A stretch of 64,000 nt of DNA from NCBI GenBank assembly GCA_024103495.1, contig JAGFIQ010000030.1, positions 27,132 through 91,131 of the forward strand. The letters run 5' to 3'. Of this stretch, positions 50,148 to 61,063 are shown in pieces. The DNA is from Aridibacter famidurans. GTDB taxonomy: Bacteria; Acidobacteriota; Blastocatellia; Pyrinomonadales; Pyrinomonadaceae. The translations under genes were made by a program, and so were the position numbers. Below the pieces are notes generated by a model. It ran no database searches, was not told the origin of the DNA, and saw nothing but the letters and a program-made list of their open reading frames with translations. Every line of letters starts with the position of its first letter. The stretch's first letter is position 1.

Positions 50148-51020
50148 AAGAGCCGCCGCCCCCGAAACCACCTCGATGATCTCGCGCGTGATGTCCGCCT
50201 GGCGGATCCGGTTCATGTTCAGAGTCAGCGTGTCGATCAGCTCGCCTGCGTTCTTCGAAGCCGAATCCATAGCCGTCATACGGGCACCCTGCTCGGAAGC
50301 TACCGACTCGAGCATCGCACGGTAGACCTGCGTCTCGACCTGCTTCGGAAGCAGCTTGCCGAAGATCTCCGCCGGAGGAAGCTCGTAGATGTACTCCGCC
50401 TCAGGCCCGCCGTCGCCTTCCGACTCGCTCTCGATCCTCGGGATCGGAAGCAGCTGTTCGACCTTCACCTGCTGCGAAATGACCGTCTTGAATTCCGTAA
50501 ATACCAGGAAGACCTTGTCGATCGAATCGTCTTCCACGAACGTCTTGATTATGTTCGCGGAGATCTCGCGGGCGTCCGAGAGTTCGGCGCGTCCGCTCCC
50601 GGTCAGGCCGATATATTCCTCGACGAAATGAAAGTTCCGCCGGCGGAAGAAGTCGCGGCCCTTTCGCCCGACCGGCATCATCGAGATCTCGCGGCCCTCG
50701 TGCCCCGCGATGAACGACTGCGCCGCTTTCATCAGGTTCGCGTTGAAGCCTCCGCAGAGCCCCTTGTCGGCGGTCACAAGAACGATCAGGTATTTTTCGT
50801 CTCCTCGCGCGTTAAGCAGAGGATGCGAGAAGTCGTTCGAGACCTTCGCGCTCAATCCGCCGAGGACCTCGTTCATCTTCACCGCATACGGACGGGCGGC
50901 GGTCACGCGGTCCTGAGCTCTCTTGAGCTTTGCCGCGGCGACCATCTTCATCGCCTTGGTGATCTGCTGCGTGTTCTTGACGGATTTGATCCGCCTACGC
51001 ATGTCCAGTAAGCTTGCCAT
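50145..51020 (-). CDS. atpG: ATP synthase F1 subunit gamma
   Basis: 291 residues, normal length. The rotor shaft of F1. N-terminal helix LLDMRRRIKSVKNTQQITKAMKMVAAAKL and C-terminal SKNAGELIDTLTLNMNRIRQADITREIIEVVSGAAAL are the conserved coiled-coil ends. The Rossmann-like middle is typical. Last gene of the b'-b-delta-alpha-gamma run; beta and epsilon genes do not follow. Confidence 0.97.
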   Translation of the reverse strand: MASLLDMRRRIKSVKNTQQITKAMKMVAAAKLKRAQDRVTAARPYAVKMNEVLGGLSAKVSNDFSHPLLNARGDEKYLIVLVTADKGLCGGFNANLMKAAQSFIAGHEGREISMMPVGRKGRDFFRRRNFHFVEEYIGLTGSGRAELSDAREISANIIKTFVEDDSIDKVFLVFTEFKTVISQQVKVEQLLPIPRIESESEGDGGPEAEYIYELPPAEIFGKLLPKQVETQVYRAMLESVASEQGARMTAMDSASKNAGELIDTLTLNMNRIRQADITREIIEVVSGAAAL

Positions 51021-51056
51021 CTTTACGTTCGGGGCCCTCGAAGGGCCCCAATTTCG

Positions 51057-52700
<1,644 letters not shown>

Positions 52701-52730
52701 ATTCTTTTCACCCGTCGTTCCGCCGTGCGG

Positions 52731-53273
52731 TTACGAGTCGATCATCTGTTGTTTCAATAATTCCAGTTGGGTCTTGACGGAACCGTCATAGATCGTGGAT
52801 CCGAGGCGCGTAACGGCGCCGCCTATGACGTTCGCGTCGATATTGAACTGAAGATGGACCTGTTTGCCGGACATCTTCTCAAGATTCTGTTTGAGTTCAG
52901 CCTTCTCCTGCTCGGCGAGTTCCCTCGACGAGGTAACGGTTGCGGTAGTCACGCCGCGGCGTTCGTCAAGCACCTCGTTGAACCGCTCGTTGATTTCGGA
53001 AATTTCGGTGAGCCGGGAGTTCTGAAGCAGGACGCGGAGAAAATTCGCGGTCGATCTGCTGGGATTTGATCGCGAGATAAGCTCTTCCAGAAGCCTTTCC
53101 TTGCTGGCGTGCGCGATCGACGGGTTGCTGAAGGCGTTGAACAGATCGCGGTTGCCGGAAAGCATCGCTTCCCAGGCGCGGAGCTCGTGCTGGACAGGGT
53201 CCGCCTGTCCGGTCTGCATCGCCACGTCGGCGAGAGCGCTTGCGTAACGCCTTGCTACGGTTTCGACGCTCAT
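52731..53273 (-). CDS. atpH: ATP synthase F1 subunit delta
   Basis: 180 residues, normal. MSVETVARRYASALADVAMQ at the start and the C-terminal VHLQFNIDANVIGGAVTRLGSTIYDGSVKTQLELLKQQ are the family's terminal motifs. It links F1 alpha to the peripheral stalk. Only one base separates it from atpF, so translation is probably coupled. Confidence 0.95.
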   Translation of the reverse strand: MSVETVARRYASALADVAMQTGQADPVQHELRAWEAMLSGNRDLFNAFSNPSIAHASKERLLEELISRSNPSRSTANFLRVLLQNSRLTEISEINERFNEVLDERRGVTTATVTSSRELAEQEKAELKQNLEKMSGKQVHLQFNIDANVIGGAVTRLGSTIYDGSVKTQLELLKQQMIDS

Positions 53274-53274
53274 C

Positions 53275-53865
53275 CTAACGCATACCTCCGATCGACTCGA
53301 TGTTCGCCTTCACAAGCTTCGCGTCCGTTTCGGCGGACATCGCCAGGCGGATCTTCTCTTCCGCGAGCCTTATGCTTTCTTCGGCCGAAAACCGCTTGAG
53401 CTGTTTGCGTACCTGCTGGGACTTCCTGAGCACTTCGCCTTCGGCCTGGGTGCGCAGGCGCCTGCTTTCGCTCTCTATCTCTTCCCTGATCCTTGTATTC
53501 TCCGCCGCCGCTTCCGCGCGGGCTTCTTCGACAAGCGCCGCTTGCTCGAGCTCAAGCCTCGCGAGCTTTGCCTCGGCTTCCGAAAGCTTTGCGACCGCCG
53601 CCTTCTTCTCTTCTTCCGCACGGATCAGTTCGGCTCGGATCCTTTCGCGTTTCGCCTTGAAAGCCTCGCTGAGCGGTTTCTTGATCAGATAAAGCAGGAC
53701 GCCGAAAAAGATAAGAAGGTTGATGAATCTCCAGGCCTCAAAGCCCGGGTAGTTCATATACGGGTCGACGTTCTCGTACCACCAGGCGAGCCAGCCGCCC
53801 CCGTGGTCGCCTCCCGCGGCGCTCTCGGCCAGGATATAAAGAAAGCTGATGGCGAAACCTAACAT
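53275..53865 (-). CDS. atpF: ATP synthase F0 subunit b
   Basis: 196 residues. One membrane helix (about 47-63, FINLLIFFGVLLYLI) then a long Ala/Glu/Arg coiled coil for the peripheral stalk (KAKRERIRAELIRAEEEKKA, ESESRRLRTQAEGEVLRKSQQ). The extra 45 N-terminal residues before the helix, including GGDHGGGWLAWWYENVDPYMN, are longer than in E. coli b and resemble some acidobacterial and cyanobacterial b types. Two b-type genes in tandem imply a b/b' heterodimer. Confidence 0.92.
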   Translation of the reverse strand: MLGFAISFLYILAESAAGGDHGGGWLAWWYENVDPYMNYPGFEAWRFINLLIFFGVLLYLIKKPLSEAFKAKRERIRAELIRAEEEKKAAVAKLSEAEAKLARLELEQAALVEEARAEAAAENTRIREEIESESRRLRTQAEGEVLRKSQQVRKQLKRFSAEESIRLAEEKIRLAMSAETDAKLVKANIESIGGMR

Positions 53866-53944
53866 ACTAAAAGATTCCCGGATCCCTCCTCTCGGCAGTC
53901 ACCGGGCCGTTTTTCTATAAGTTGTTGAGATCCTGTTGCCGGGC

Positions 53945-54394
53945 CTAAGCGGCCTTCAAAATATTCGCGCTGATCTTGTCGGCCATCTTCTCGGCCTCGA
54001 TCTTTATGTTCTCTTCCGCCTCGCGGGTCTGCCGGTCGAGTTCCGACAATTCCTTCTCGAGGTAATCGGCTACCTCGCTCTTCACCGCGGCAACCTCCGC
54101 GTTCTTCTTCTCGACCGCGGAAGCGCGCTCCTTTTCGATCAGTTCGTAGCCTTCGTTCCTCGCTTCAAGCAAGCCCGCGTTGTATTCGGCCTCTTTGTCC
54201 GAAACCTCGCGGAGGATGTCTTCCGCTTCGCCCCCGCGTCCGCCCTTGTTCCTTTCGCGGGCGTCGAGGATACGGTTGATGGGCTTGAAGAACGTGCGGT
54301 TCAGGAACCAGATCATCACCAGGATCAGGGCGATGTGAATGAACATCGTCAGATCCGGCACAAGCTGAACTTCGGCTAATACGAACGGGGACAT
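53945..54394 (-). CDS. ATP synthase F0 subunit b'
   Basis: 149 residues. One N-terminal helix (LTMFIHIALILVMIWFLNRTFF) followed by a coiled coil (DKEAEYNAGLLEARNEGYEL, VADYLEKELSELDRQTREAEENI in outline). Shorter than the neighbouring b, as b' usually is. First gene of the ATP synthase run; a good promoter and a GC hairpin lie upstream. Confidence 0.88.
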   Translation of the reverse strand: MSPFVLAEVQLVPDLTMFIHIALILVMIWFLNRTFFKPINRILDARERNKGGRGGEAEDILREVSDKEAEYNAGLLEARNEGYELIEKERASAVEKKNAEVAAVKSEVADYLEKELSELDRQTREAEENIKIEAEKMADKISANILKAA

Positions 54395-54421
54395 AATTCG
54401 GTAACTCTTCTGATAAATTCA

Positions 54422-54499
54422 GCCGCCCTGTACGGAGGCGGCAAAATCAACCGTCACTACAAAAGGTAAGAGAATATCACGGGCATTTTGGGCGGTCAA
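54422..54499 (-). promoter_or_regulatory. promoter and leader hairpin of the ATP synthase operon
   Basis: On the minus strand TTGACC (54494-54499), 17-nt spacer, TATTCT (54471-54476). In the leader, GCCGCC and GGCGGC (54437-54442 with 54422-54427) form a hairpin that might slow or regulate early elongation. Confidence 0.6.
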
Positions 54500-54555
54500 G
54501 CGAGGTTTCGGGCACGAAAAACCACGGTTTTCCGGGCTTTTTCGGGCGGCAAAGC

Positions 54556-54585
54556 TTGACACGAATTCGGCGGGGAGCGTAGTTT
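54556..54585 (+). promoter_or_regulatory. possible promoter for tRNA-Sec
   Basis: TTGACA (54556-54561), 18-nt spacer, TAGTTT (54580-54585). It would leave about 90 nt before the mature tRNA 5' end. Confidence 0.45.
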
Positions 54586-54678
54586 ATTCGGAAGAGAAAA
54601 TCCTTTCGAGTTCCAGCCGCACGGCTGCCCGACCTTCCGGCCGAAATACCTCATAATCCGAACCGGATCAGCGCATCC

Positions 54679-54777
54679 GGAGGCGAATCCGTTCTGGTGA
54701 ACGGCGCGGTCTTCAAAACCGTCTGTGAGATTGCGAGAGTAAGCTCAGGTGGGTTCGATTCCCACACGCCTCCGCCA
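54679..54777 (+). tRNA. tRNA-Sec (TCA), selenocysteine
   Basis: 99 nt with encoded CCA. The anticodon TCA is at 54713-54715 in the loop CTTCAAA, closed by GCGGT/ACCGT. The hallmarks of bacterial tRNA-Sec are present: an extended acceptor arm (GGAGGCGA against ACGCCTCC, seven pairs plus an A-A mismatch at the eighth), a six-pair D-stem with a four-base loop (CCGTTC-TGGT-GAACGG), a long variable arm (about 54724-54748), and the T-arm GTGGG-TTCGATT-CCCAC. The discriminator is G. The 5' end is set by the 8-nt acceptor; RNase P would cut after 54678. It lies 66 bp before dprA on the same strand. The selA/selB/selD genes and any SECIS are not in the window. Confidence 0.93.
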
Positions 54778-54842
54778 TTCCGCGAGAAGAGGACCCTCCC
54801 GGCGCGCTTCCGCCTACTCCCATACAAAAGGCGAAGCGAGTA

Positions 54843-55958
54843 ATGAAAGAATGGATCTCCCTGAACATGACGCCGGGGGTCGGCCCCCGGAAGGCAACCC
54901 AGCTTCTCGAGCGTTTCGGCTCTCCGGAACGTGTTTTCAACGCATTGAGGACCGAGCTTGAAGACCTCAGGCTTCCGCCCGAGACGGTCCAGAGCATCCT
55001 CAGGCGCGAGTTTCACGACCGCGCGGAAAAGGAGCTGGACCTTGTAAGGAGGATCGGCGGCGACGTCCTGATCCTCGACGACGGCGTTTATCCGCAGTAC
55101 CTTCGCGAGATACACGATCCCCCGATCACGCTCTATGTCGCCGGCGACTGGCGGACCTGTTTCGAGATGCCGGCCGTCGCGGTCATCGGCTCGCGGCGCT
55201 GCACGACCTACGGGAGGAACTCCGCCGCGATGCTTTCCCAGGACCTGGCCGAGCGCGGGATCTGTGTCGTTTCGGGATTCGCCCGCGGGATCGACACTTC
55301 GGCACACAACGGGGCGATGCGCGGCGGCGGCAGGACGATCGCGGTGATGGGCACAGGGATCGACGACGTTTATCCGGCCGAGAACCGCCGCGTCGCCGAC
55401 AAGATCCTCGAGACCGGCGGCGCGATCGTTTCGCAGTTCCCGCTCGGCACGCCTCCGCTGAGGGACAACTTCCCGTACCGCAACCGGATCATCTCCGGCC
55501 TGAGCCTCGCCGTTTTGGTTATCGAGGCATCGGAAAGAAGCGGCTCGCTGATCACCGCCAGGCTGGCGATGGAACAGGACCGGGAGCTGATGGCGGTGCC
55601 CGGCAACATCACTTCCAGGAACTCGTACGGCACGAACTACCTTCTGAAATCGGGGGCGAAACTCGTCCAGCACTGGCAGGATGTCGTCACCGAACTTCCC
55701 GCGGAGATCGCGGCCGCGATCATCCCCGAAGGCGGCGACGAAGACGCTTCCGAAAGGCGGCAGAGGATGCCTTCCGGTTTGACCGACAACGAACGCAGGG
55801 TGTACAAGTTGCTGACACCGGACTCGCACGTCCACAAGGACGAGCTTCTGGAGAAGAGCGGCCTTTCGTTCGGTGATCTGAACTCGGCGATCGTCGGCCT
55901 CGATCTGAAGGATCACATCCTTCTGCTGCCCGGCGACAACTATGCGAAGAGGCGCTGA
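54843..55958 (+). CDS. dprA: DNA processing protein DprA
   Basis: 371 residues. DprA loads RecA onto incoming single-stranded DNA. N-terminal SAM-like helices ([27 protein letters not shown]), then the Rossmann-like core with [54 protein letters not shown] and [33 protein letters not shown] in outline. The C-terminal winged-helix domain (about 300-365) is present. Adjacent to topA, as in many bacteria. Confidence 0.95.
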   Translation: [371 protein letters not shown]

Positions 55959-56129
55959 TTGGCGACCGAGCAACCGGCCGGCCGTGAGGTGTCATCATTT
56001 CCGGCCCTGTTTGGAGAATGCGGCGCCGTTGGGTTAAGTTGAAAACGAGAGACAATCGACGGCCCCTCGCGTATGTCAGACTCGCACCGTCTGGCATTTT
56101 CTTTCGTTTCGAGAACACGGTTTGATCAA

Positions 56130-58652
56130 ATGAGCAAGAATCTAGTCATCGTCGAGTCGCCCGCAAAAGCGAAGACGATAAACAAATACCTCGGTCCCGA
56201 TTACAAGGTTATGGCCTCCATCGGCCACATCAAGGACCTGCCTTCGAAGGAGCTAGGCGTCGATGTCGACAACGACTTCGAACCGACCTATGTCGTCATC
56301 CCCGACACGAAGAAGAGGAACAACAAGAAGACCGTCTCGGAACTGAAGAAGGCCGCGAAGGTTTCGGAAGCCGTCTATCTCGCCGCCGACCCGGACCGCG
56401 AAGGCGAGGCGATCTGCCAGCACCTTGCGGAAGAGCTGGTACCGAAGAAATCCAACAAGGCCGTTTACCGCGTGATGTTCAACGAGATCACGAAGAAGGC
56501 GGTCGAAGAGGCGTTCAAACAGCCGAAGGAAGTCAATCACCATCTGGTCGACGCGCAGCAGGCGAGGCGGGTTCTGGACAGGCTGGTCGGCTACAAGGTC
56601 TCGCCGATCCTCTGGAAGACGATCGGTGGAAGGCTGTCCGCGGGGCGCGTTCAAACGGTCGCAGTCAGGCTGGTCGTCGAACGGGAGCGCGAGATCGAGG
56701 CGTTCAACCGCACCGAGTACTGGTCGGTGATCGCCAACCTCGCCGCGGCGCTTCCGCCGCAGTTCGAATCGAAGCTCCGGACGATCGAAGACAAGAAGGT
56801 CAAACTGGGCAAGTTCGACGAGGACCTTAAGGACGACGAGGTCCATATCAAGACGGAAGAAGAGGCCGCGGCGATCGTCGAAGAGGCGGGCAAGGAAGAG
56901 TTCGCGGTTGAAGAGGTCAAGCGCAAGGAAAGGAGACGAAATCCCACGCCTCCGTTCATCACCTCAAAACTTCAGCAGGACGCGTCGCGAAGGTACGGAT
57001 TCTCCGTCAAAAAGACGATGACCGTCGCCCAGAAGCTTTACGAAGGTAAGGAGATCGGCGGCGAGGGCTCGGTCGGCCTCATTACATATATGAGGACTGA
57101 CTCGACTCGCATCTCGGACGACGCGATGAACGGCGCACGGTCCTTCATCGACAAAGAATACGGCGCGGGTTATTTGCCGGAGAAGCCTCGGTTCTTCAAA
57201 TCCAAGAAGGACGCGCAGGACGCGCACGAAGCGATCCGTCCGACTGACGTGACGCTCACGCCCGATGCGATCAAGAAATACCTTTCGCCTGACGAACTGA
57301 AGCTCTACACGCTTATCTGGCAAAGGTTCGTCGCTTCGCAGATGATGCCGGCGGTGTTCGACCAGACGACGATCGATATCCGCGCCGGACGTTTCGGCTT
57401 TCGCGCTACGGGATCTGTTCTGAAGTTCGACGGGTTCCTGAAGGTCTACGAGGAAGCGAGGGGCTCCAGCGAACGTTCGAGCAAGGACGACGATGAGGGC
57501 CGGACGCTTCCCGCGGTCGAGGAAGGCGACAAGCTTGCCAACGAGGGCATAGTCCCGAACCAGCATTTCACGGAACCGCCTGCAAGGTATTCGGAAGCCA
57601 CGCTGGTCAAGGCGCTTGAAGAGCTCGGCATCGGCCGGCCTTCCACGTACGCGGCGATCATGACAACGATCCAGAACCGGGAATACGTCGAGAAGATCGA
57701 GGGCCGGTTCCATCCGACGGCGCTCGGCACAACGGTAAACGATCTGTTGGTCGAAAGCTTCGACGACCTTTTCAACACGGACTACACGGCGAAGATGGAG
57801 GACCGCCTAGACGAGATCGAAGAAGGCAAGCTCGACTGGCGGGAGGCGATCCGCGGTTTTTACGAGCGGTTCGCGGTCGATCTGACGAAGGCCGAGGAGA
57901 ACATAAAAGGCAAGAAGCGCCAGGCGATCCCGACCGACGAGACTTGCGAAAAATGCGGCGCCGGGATGGTGATCAAGTTCGGCAGGTACGGGCAGTTCCT
58001 CGCCTGCGAGAATTATCCCGAGTGCAAGAACACGCGCGAGGTGGCGAGCAAGCGCGACAAGGAATCCGAAGGAGATTCGGAAGGCGAGACCGAGGTCGAG
58101 CCGTGCGAGCTTTGCGGCAAGGAAATGAGCCTCAAGCGGGGCCGCTTCGGAGCTTTCTACGGATGCACCGGATATCCCGAATGCAAGAACATCCGGAAGA
58201 TCGCGAAGGGCGACCAGAAACCCGCGCCGCCTCCGGTGGAACTCGACGAGGAATGCCCGAAGGACGGGGCGAAGCTTGTCCGAAGGACGGGAAGGTTCGG
58301 AGAGTTCGTCGCGTGCTCGAACTATCCAAAGTGCCGCTACGTCAAGCAGGAGAAGATCGGGATGGACTGCACGCGCGAAGGCTGCGAAGGCGACATCGTC
58401 GTCAAGAAGTCGAGGCGGGGAAAGCAGTTCTACGGCTGCAGCGAGTATCCGGACTGTGATGTGGTCTTCTGGAACAAGCCCGTGATGCAGGAATGCCCGG
58501 ACTGCGGTGCGCACTTTCTCCTCGAGAAGACGACGAAGCGCGACGGCACTGTAAGGTATTGCCAGAACGAGGAATGCGAGTATAAGATTCCGGTCGAAGA
58601 AACAGCGCCCGAAGAAGGATCCGGTGCCGAAACCGTAGCGCCCGCGAAATAA
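56130..58652 (+). CDS. topA: DNA topoisomerase I with multiple zinc ribbons
   Basis: 840 residues from the ATG at 56130; a longer in-frame start at 56073 is less likely. TOPRIM domain at the N-terminus (LVIVESPAKAKTINKYLG, VYLAADPDREGEAI), active-site Tyr320 in GLITYMRTDSTRIS, and typical TopA blocks (QQARRVLDRLVGYKVSPILW; GIGRPSTYAAIM). The C-terminal 210 residues hold four to five zinc ribbons (CEKCGAGM, CELCGKEM, CPKDGAKL, CTREGCEGDI, CPDCGAHF). It relaxes negative supercoils. Followed after 22 bp by a methyltransferase gene. Confidence 0.96.
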   Translation: MSKNLVIVESPAKAKTINKYLGPDYKVMASIGHIKDLPSKELGVDVDNDFEPTYVVIPDTKKRNNKKTVSELKKAAKVSEAVYLAADPDREGEAICQHLAEELVPKKSNKAVYRVMFNEITKKAVEEAFKQPKEVNHHLVDAQQARRVLDRLVGYKVSPILWKTIGGRLSAGRVQTVAVRLVVEREREIEAFNRTEYWSVIANLAAALPPQFESKLRTIEDKKVKLGKFDEDLKDDEVHIKTEEEAAAIVEEAGKEEFAVEEVKRKERRRNPTPPFITSKLQQDASRRYGFSVKKTMTVAQKLYEGKEIGGEGSVGLITYMRTDSTRISDDAMNGARSFIDKEYGAGYLPEKPRFFKSKKDAQDAHEAIRPTDVTLTPDAIKKYLSPDELKLYTLIWQRFVASQMMPAVFDQTTIDIRAGRFGFRATGSVLKFDGFLKVYEEARGSSERSSKDDDEGRTLPAVEEGDKLANEGIVPNQHFTEPPARYSEATLVKALEELGIGRPSTYAAIMTTIQNREYVEKIEGRFHPTALGTTVNDLLVESFDDLFNTDYTAKMEDRLDEIEEGKLDWREAIRGFYERFAVDLTKAEENIKGKKRQAIPTDETCEKCGAGMVIKFGRYGQFLACENYPECKNTREVASKRDKESEGDSEGETEVEPCELCGKEMSLKRGRFGAFYGCTGYPECKNIRKIAKGDQKPAPPPVELDEECPKDGAKLVRRTGRFGEFVACSNYPKCRYVKQEKIGMDCTREGCEGDIVVKKSRRGKQFYGCSEYPDCDVVFWNKPVMQECPDCGAHFLLEKTTKRDGTVRYCQNEECEYKIPVEETAPEEGSGAETVAPAK

Positions 58653-58674
58653 GTTCGCGCCCCTTTCCCCGCTT

Positions 58675-59262
58675 ATGAACGAAAAGGTCGAGTTCCTGAA
58701 CGCATTCCTGAAGAATCCGCTTTCGGTAGGCGCAGTCGCGCCAAGCGGCCCTGAACTGTCGCGAAAGATGGTGGACGGGCTCGAGCCCTCCAGTGATTCG
58801 ATCATCCTCGAGCTCGGAGTCGGGACCGGCGCCGTAACGAAGGCCATCAGCGGGATCCTTCCCGATGACGAATCCTACCTGGGTATCGAACTGAACAACC
58901 GCTTCGTCGAAGGGCTTCGGAACGACTTCCCAACCCTGAAATTCGTGCAGGGCGACGCCGGCGAGGCTTCCTCGCTTCACGAGGATTCCGGACTCGGAAA
59001 GGTAGGCTATGTCATCTCCTCACTGCCTTTTGTCTCCTTGCCGGGCGAGGTCACGGAAAAGATCCTCGGGGAGATCGAGAAGTTCATGGAACAGGGCTCC
59101 ATTTTCCGCACGTTTCAGTACGCTCACGGTTATTACCTTCCCGCCGCACTGAAACTCCGCGAATTTATGCGGGAACGGTACGGCGTATCCGAGCGGAGCC
59201 CCCTCGTGATGCGGAACGTTCCCCCTGCCTACACGCTCACCTGGCACGGACCCGCGAACTGA
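58675..59262 (+). CDS. phospholipid N-methyltransferase-like SAM enzyme
   Basis: 195 residues. The start EKVEFLNAFLKNPLSVGAVAPSGPELSRKMVDGL is typical of the PmtA/rRNA-adenine-dimethylase-like family (COG3963). Motif I is ILELGVGTGAVTKAI, motif II YLGIELNNRFVEGL, and a third block ISSLPFVSLP resembles NPPF-type acceptor sites. It may methylate phosphatidylethanolamine. Cytosolic, no signal peptide. It follows topA by 22 bp. Confidence 0.85.
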   Translation: MNEKVEFLNAFLKNPLSVGAVAPSGPELSRKMVDGLEPSSDSIILELGVGTGAVTKAISGILPDDESYLGIELNNRFVEGLRNDFPTLKFVQGDAGEASSLHEDSGLGKVGYVISSLPFVSLPGEVTEKILGEIEKFMEQGSIFRTFQYAHGYYLPAALKLREFMRERYGVSERSPLVMRNVPPAYTLTWHGPAN

Positions 59263-59371
59263 TCCGCCGGCATCCGTGAATTCGGATACCGTTGAAACTC
59301 TCGGACGGTTTGTATGGTATAAAGAACGCGAACTACTTCCTTAAACAATCAGAAGTTCAGGAGAAATGAAT

Positions 59372-61063
59372 ATGCTACGACGCAAGTTCTTTGCTGCGGC
59401 AGTGCTTTACTCTCTGATCCTTCCGGTCACCGCATTCGCGCGGACGCCGGATGCAGAGATCTACGAAGCGCCGCAGGAAGTGATAGAGAAGATCAAGGCG
59501 GAGGGAATGGGCGACAACTCTCAGGTGATGAACACCCTGAGTTACCTGGTCGATGTGATCGGCGGACGCCTCACCAATTCCCCGTCAATGAAGCACGCGA
59601 ACGAATGGACGCGTGACACGATGGCGAAGTGGGGAATGCAGAACGCCAAGCTCGAGGCCTGGGGACCCTGGGGCCGCGGTTGGTCGCTAGAGGATTTCTC
59701 GGCGGTCGTCGTCGAGCCGGAGAACTTCCCCGTGATCGCGTATCCGAAGGCGTGGTCGCCTTCGACGAAGGGCGAGATCACAGGTCCCGTGATCCACATG
59801 AGAGTTGAGACGGACGCCGACCTTGCAAAGTACAAAGGTAAACTGAAGAACGCGGTCGTGCTTGTCGGCGCCCCGCGAGACATGTCGCCCGATTTCGACG
59901 GAATGGGCAGACGGTTCTCCGACTCGCAGCTGCTGGATATGGCGAACGCGCCGGATCCCGCACGGAGCGGACAGCGGGGAGGATTCAACGCCTCGCCGGA
60001 ACAGCTGAAGAGGTTCATCGAAGGCCGAGCGCTTCAGATCAAAGCGATGAACATGCTGATCGAAGAAGGCGCCGCGGTGATGGTCGATAACAGCAGCAAG
60101 GGAAGCGGCGGGACGGTCTTCGTTTCGGGCGCTGCCGTCGCTGGCGATCCTCCGACCTCTCTTCAGGACCTTTTCCAGGGAAGCGTAAGCGCGTGGGACA
60201 AGGGCGCCGAGAAGCGGATGGTCCCGCAGATGACGATGTCCACCGAGCATTTCAACAGGCTTGTGAGGATGATCGATCACGGCAAGAACGTGCAGATGGC
60301 GGTCAACATCAAGGCTCAGTACCACGAAGAGGACCTGATGGGCTACAACACGGTTGCCGAGATCCCGGGGACCGATCCTGAATTGAAGGACGAGATCGTG
60401 ATGCTGGGAGGCCACCTCGATTCGTGGCACGGAGCGGGCGGAGCCACCGACAACGCTTCGGGCTGCGCCGTGGCGATGGAAGCGGCACGGATCATCCTGG
60501 CAACGGGCCTCAAGCCGAGAAGGACCATCCGTGTCGCTCTCTGGAGCGGCGAGGAGCAGGGACTTAACGGATCGCAGGAATACGTCAAGCAGCACTTCGG
60601 CGAGATGCAGGGCGGCGGAGGCCGCTTCGCGATGCTTATGGGCCAGGGCAGCGGGACGCTTGTGAAGAAGCCGGATTACGAGAAGTTCTCGGCTTACTAC
60701 AACATGGACAACGGCACGGGCAAGTTCCGCGGCGTTTACCTGCAGGGCAATTCGGCGGTGGCTCCTATCTTCCGAGCGTGGCTGCAGCCGTTCAAGGAAA
60801 TGGGAGCGGGGACACTGACGCTCAGCAACACGGGCGGCACGGACCATCTTTCGTTCGACGCGATCGGCCTGCCGGGATTCCAATTCATACAGGACCCGAT
60901 CGAGTATTCGCCTCTGACGCACCACTCGAACCAGGACAACTACGATCGCCTGATCGCTGCGGACCTGAAGCACAACGCGACGATAATGGCGGCGTTCGTG
61001 TACCAGACGGCGATGATGGACGGCAAGATCCCGAGAAAGGCGCCTCCGGGCGGGGCTCAGTAG
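59372..61063 (+). CDS. exported M28-family peptidase
   Basis: 563 residues from the ATG at 59372 (SD AGGAG at 59359-59363; an ATG at 59366 is closer to it than is ideal). Signal peptide MLRRKFFAAAVLYSLILPVTAFA. A PA-like domain covers about 125-300; the zinc domain has HLDSWHGAGGATDNASG (His and bridging Asp), the Glu pair in WSGEEQGLNGSQEY, and GTDHLSFDAIGLPGF with HHSNQDNYD. It is an aminopeptidase/carboxypeptidase of the secreted M28 type. Its TAG stop overlaps an intergenic repeat. Confidence 0.92.
   Translation: MLRRKFFAAAVLYSLILPVTAFARTPDAEIYEAPQEVIEKIKAEGMGDNSQVMNTLSYLVDVIGGRLTNSPSMKHANEWTRDTMAKWGMQNAKLEAWGPWGRGWSLEDFSAVVVEPENFPVIAYPKAWSPSTKGEITGPVIHMRVETDADLAKYKGKLKNAVVLVGAPRDMSPDFDGMGRRFSDSQLLDMANAPDPARSGQRGGFNASPEQLKRFIEGRALQIKAMNMLIEEGAAVMVDNSSKGSGGTVFVSGAAVAGDPPTSLQDLFQGSVSAWDKGAEKRMVPQMTMSTEHFNRLVRMIDHGKNVQMAVNIKAQYHEEDLMGYNTVAEIPGTDPELKDEIVMLGGHLDSWHGAGGATDNASGCAVAMEAARIILATGLKPRRTIRVALWSGEEQGLNGSQEYVKQHFGEMQGGGGRFAMLMGQGSGTLVKKPDYEKFSAYYNMDNGTGKFRGVYLQGNSAVAPIFRAWLQPFKEMGAGTLTLSNTGGTDHLSFDAIGLPGFQFIQDPIEYSPLTHHSNQDNYDRLIAADLKHNATIMAAFVYQTAMMDGKIPRKAPPGGAQ

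Noticed and set aside
54651..55973. 440-codon minus-strand frame opposite tRNA-Sec and dprA
   Set aside because: dprA on the plus strand has complete family motifs, and the antisense frame covers a tRNA gene.
57807..58847. 346-codon minus-strand frame opposite the topA zinc ribbons
   Set aside because: Antisense of zinc-ribbon codons, no recognisable domain.
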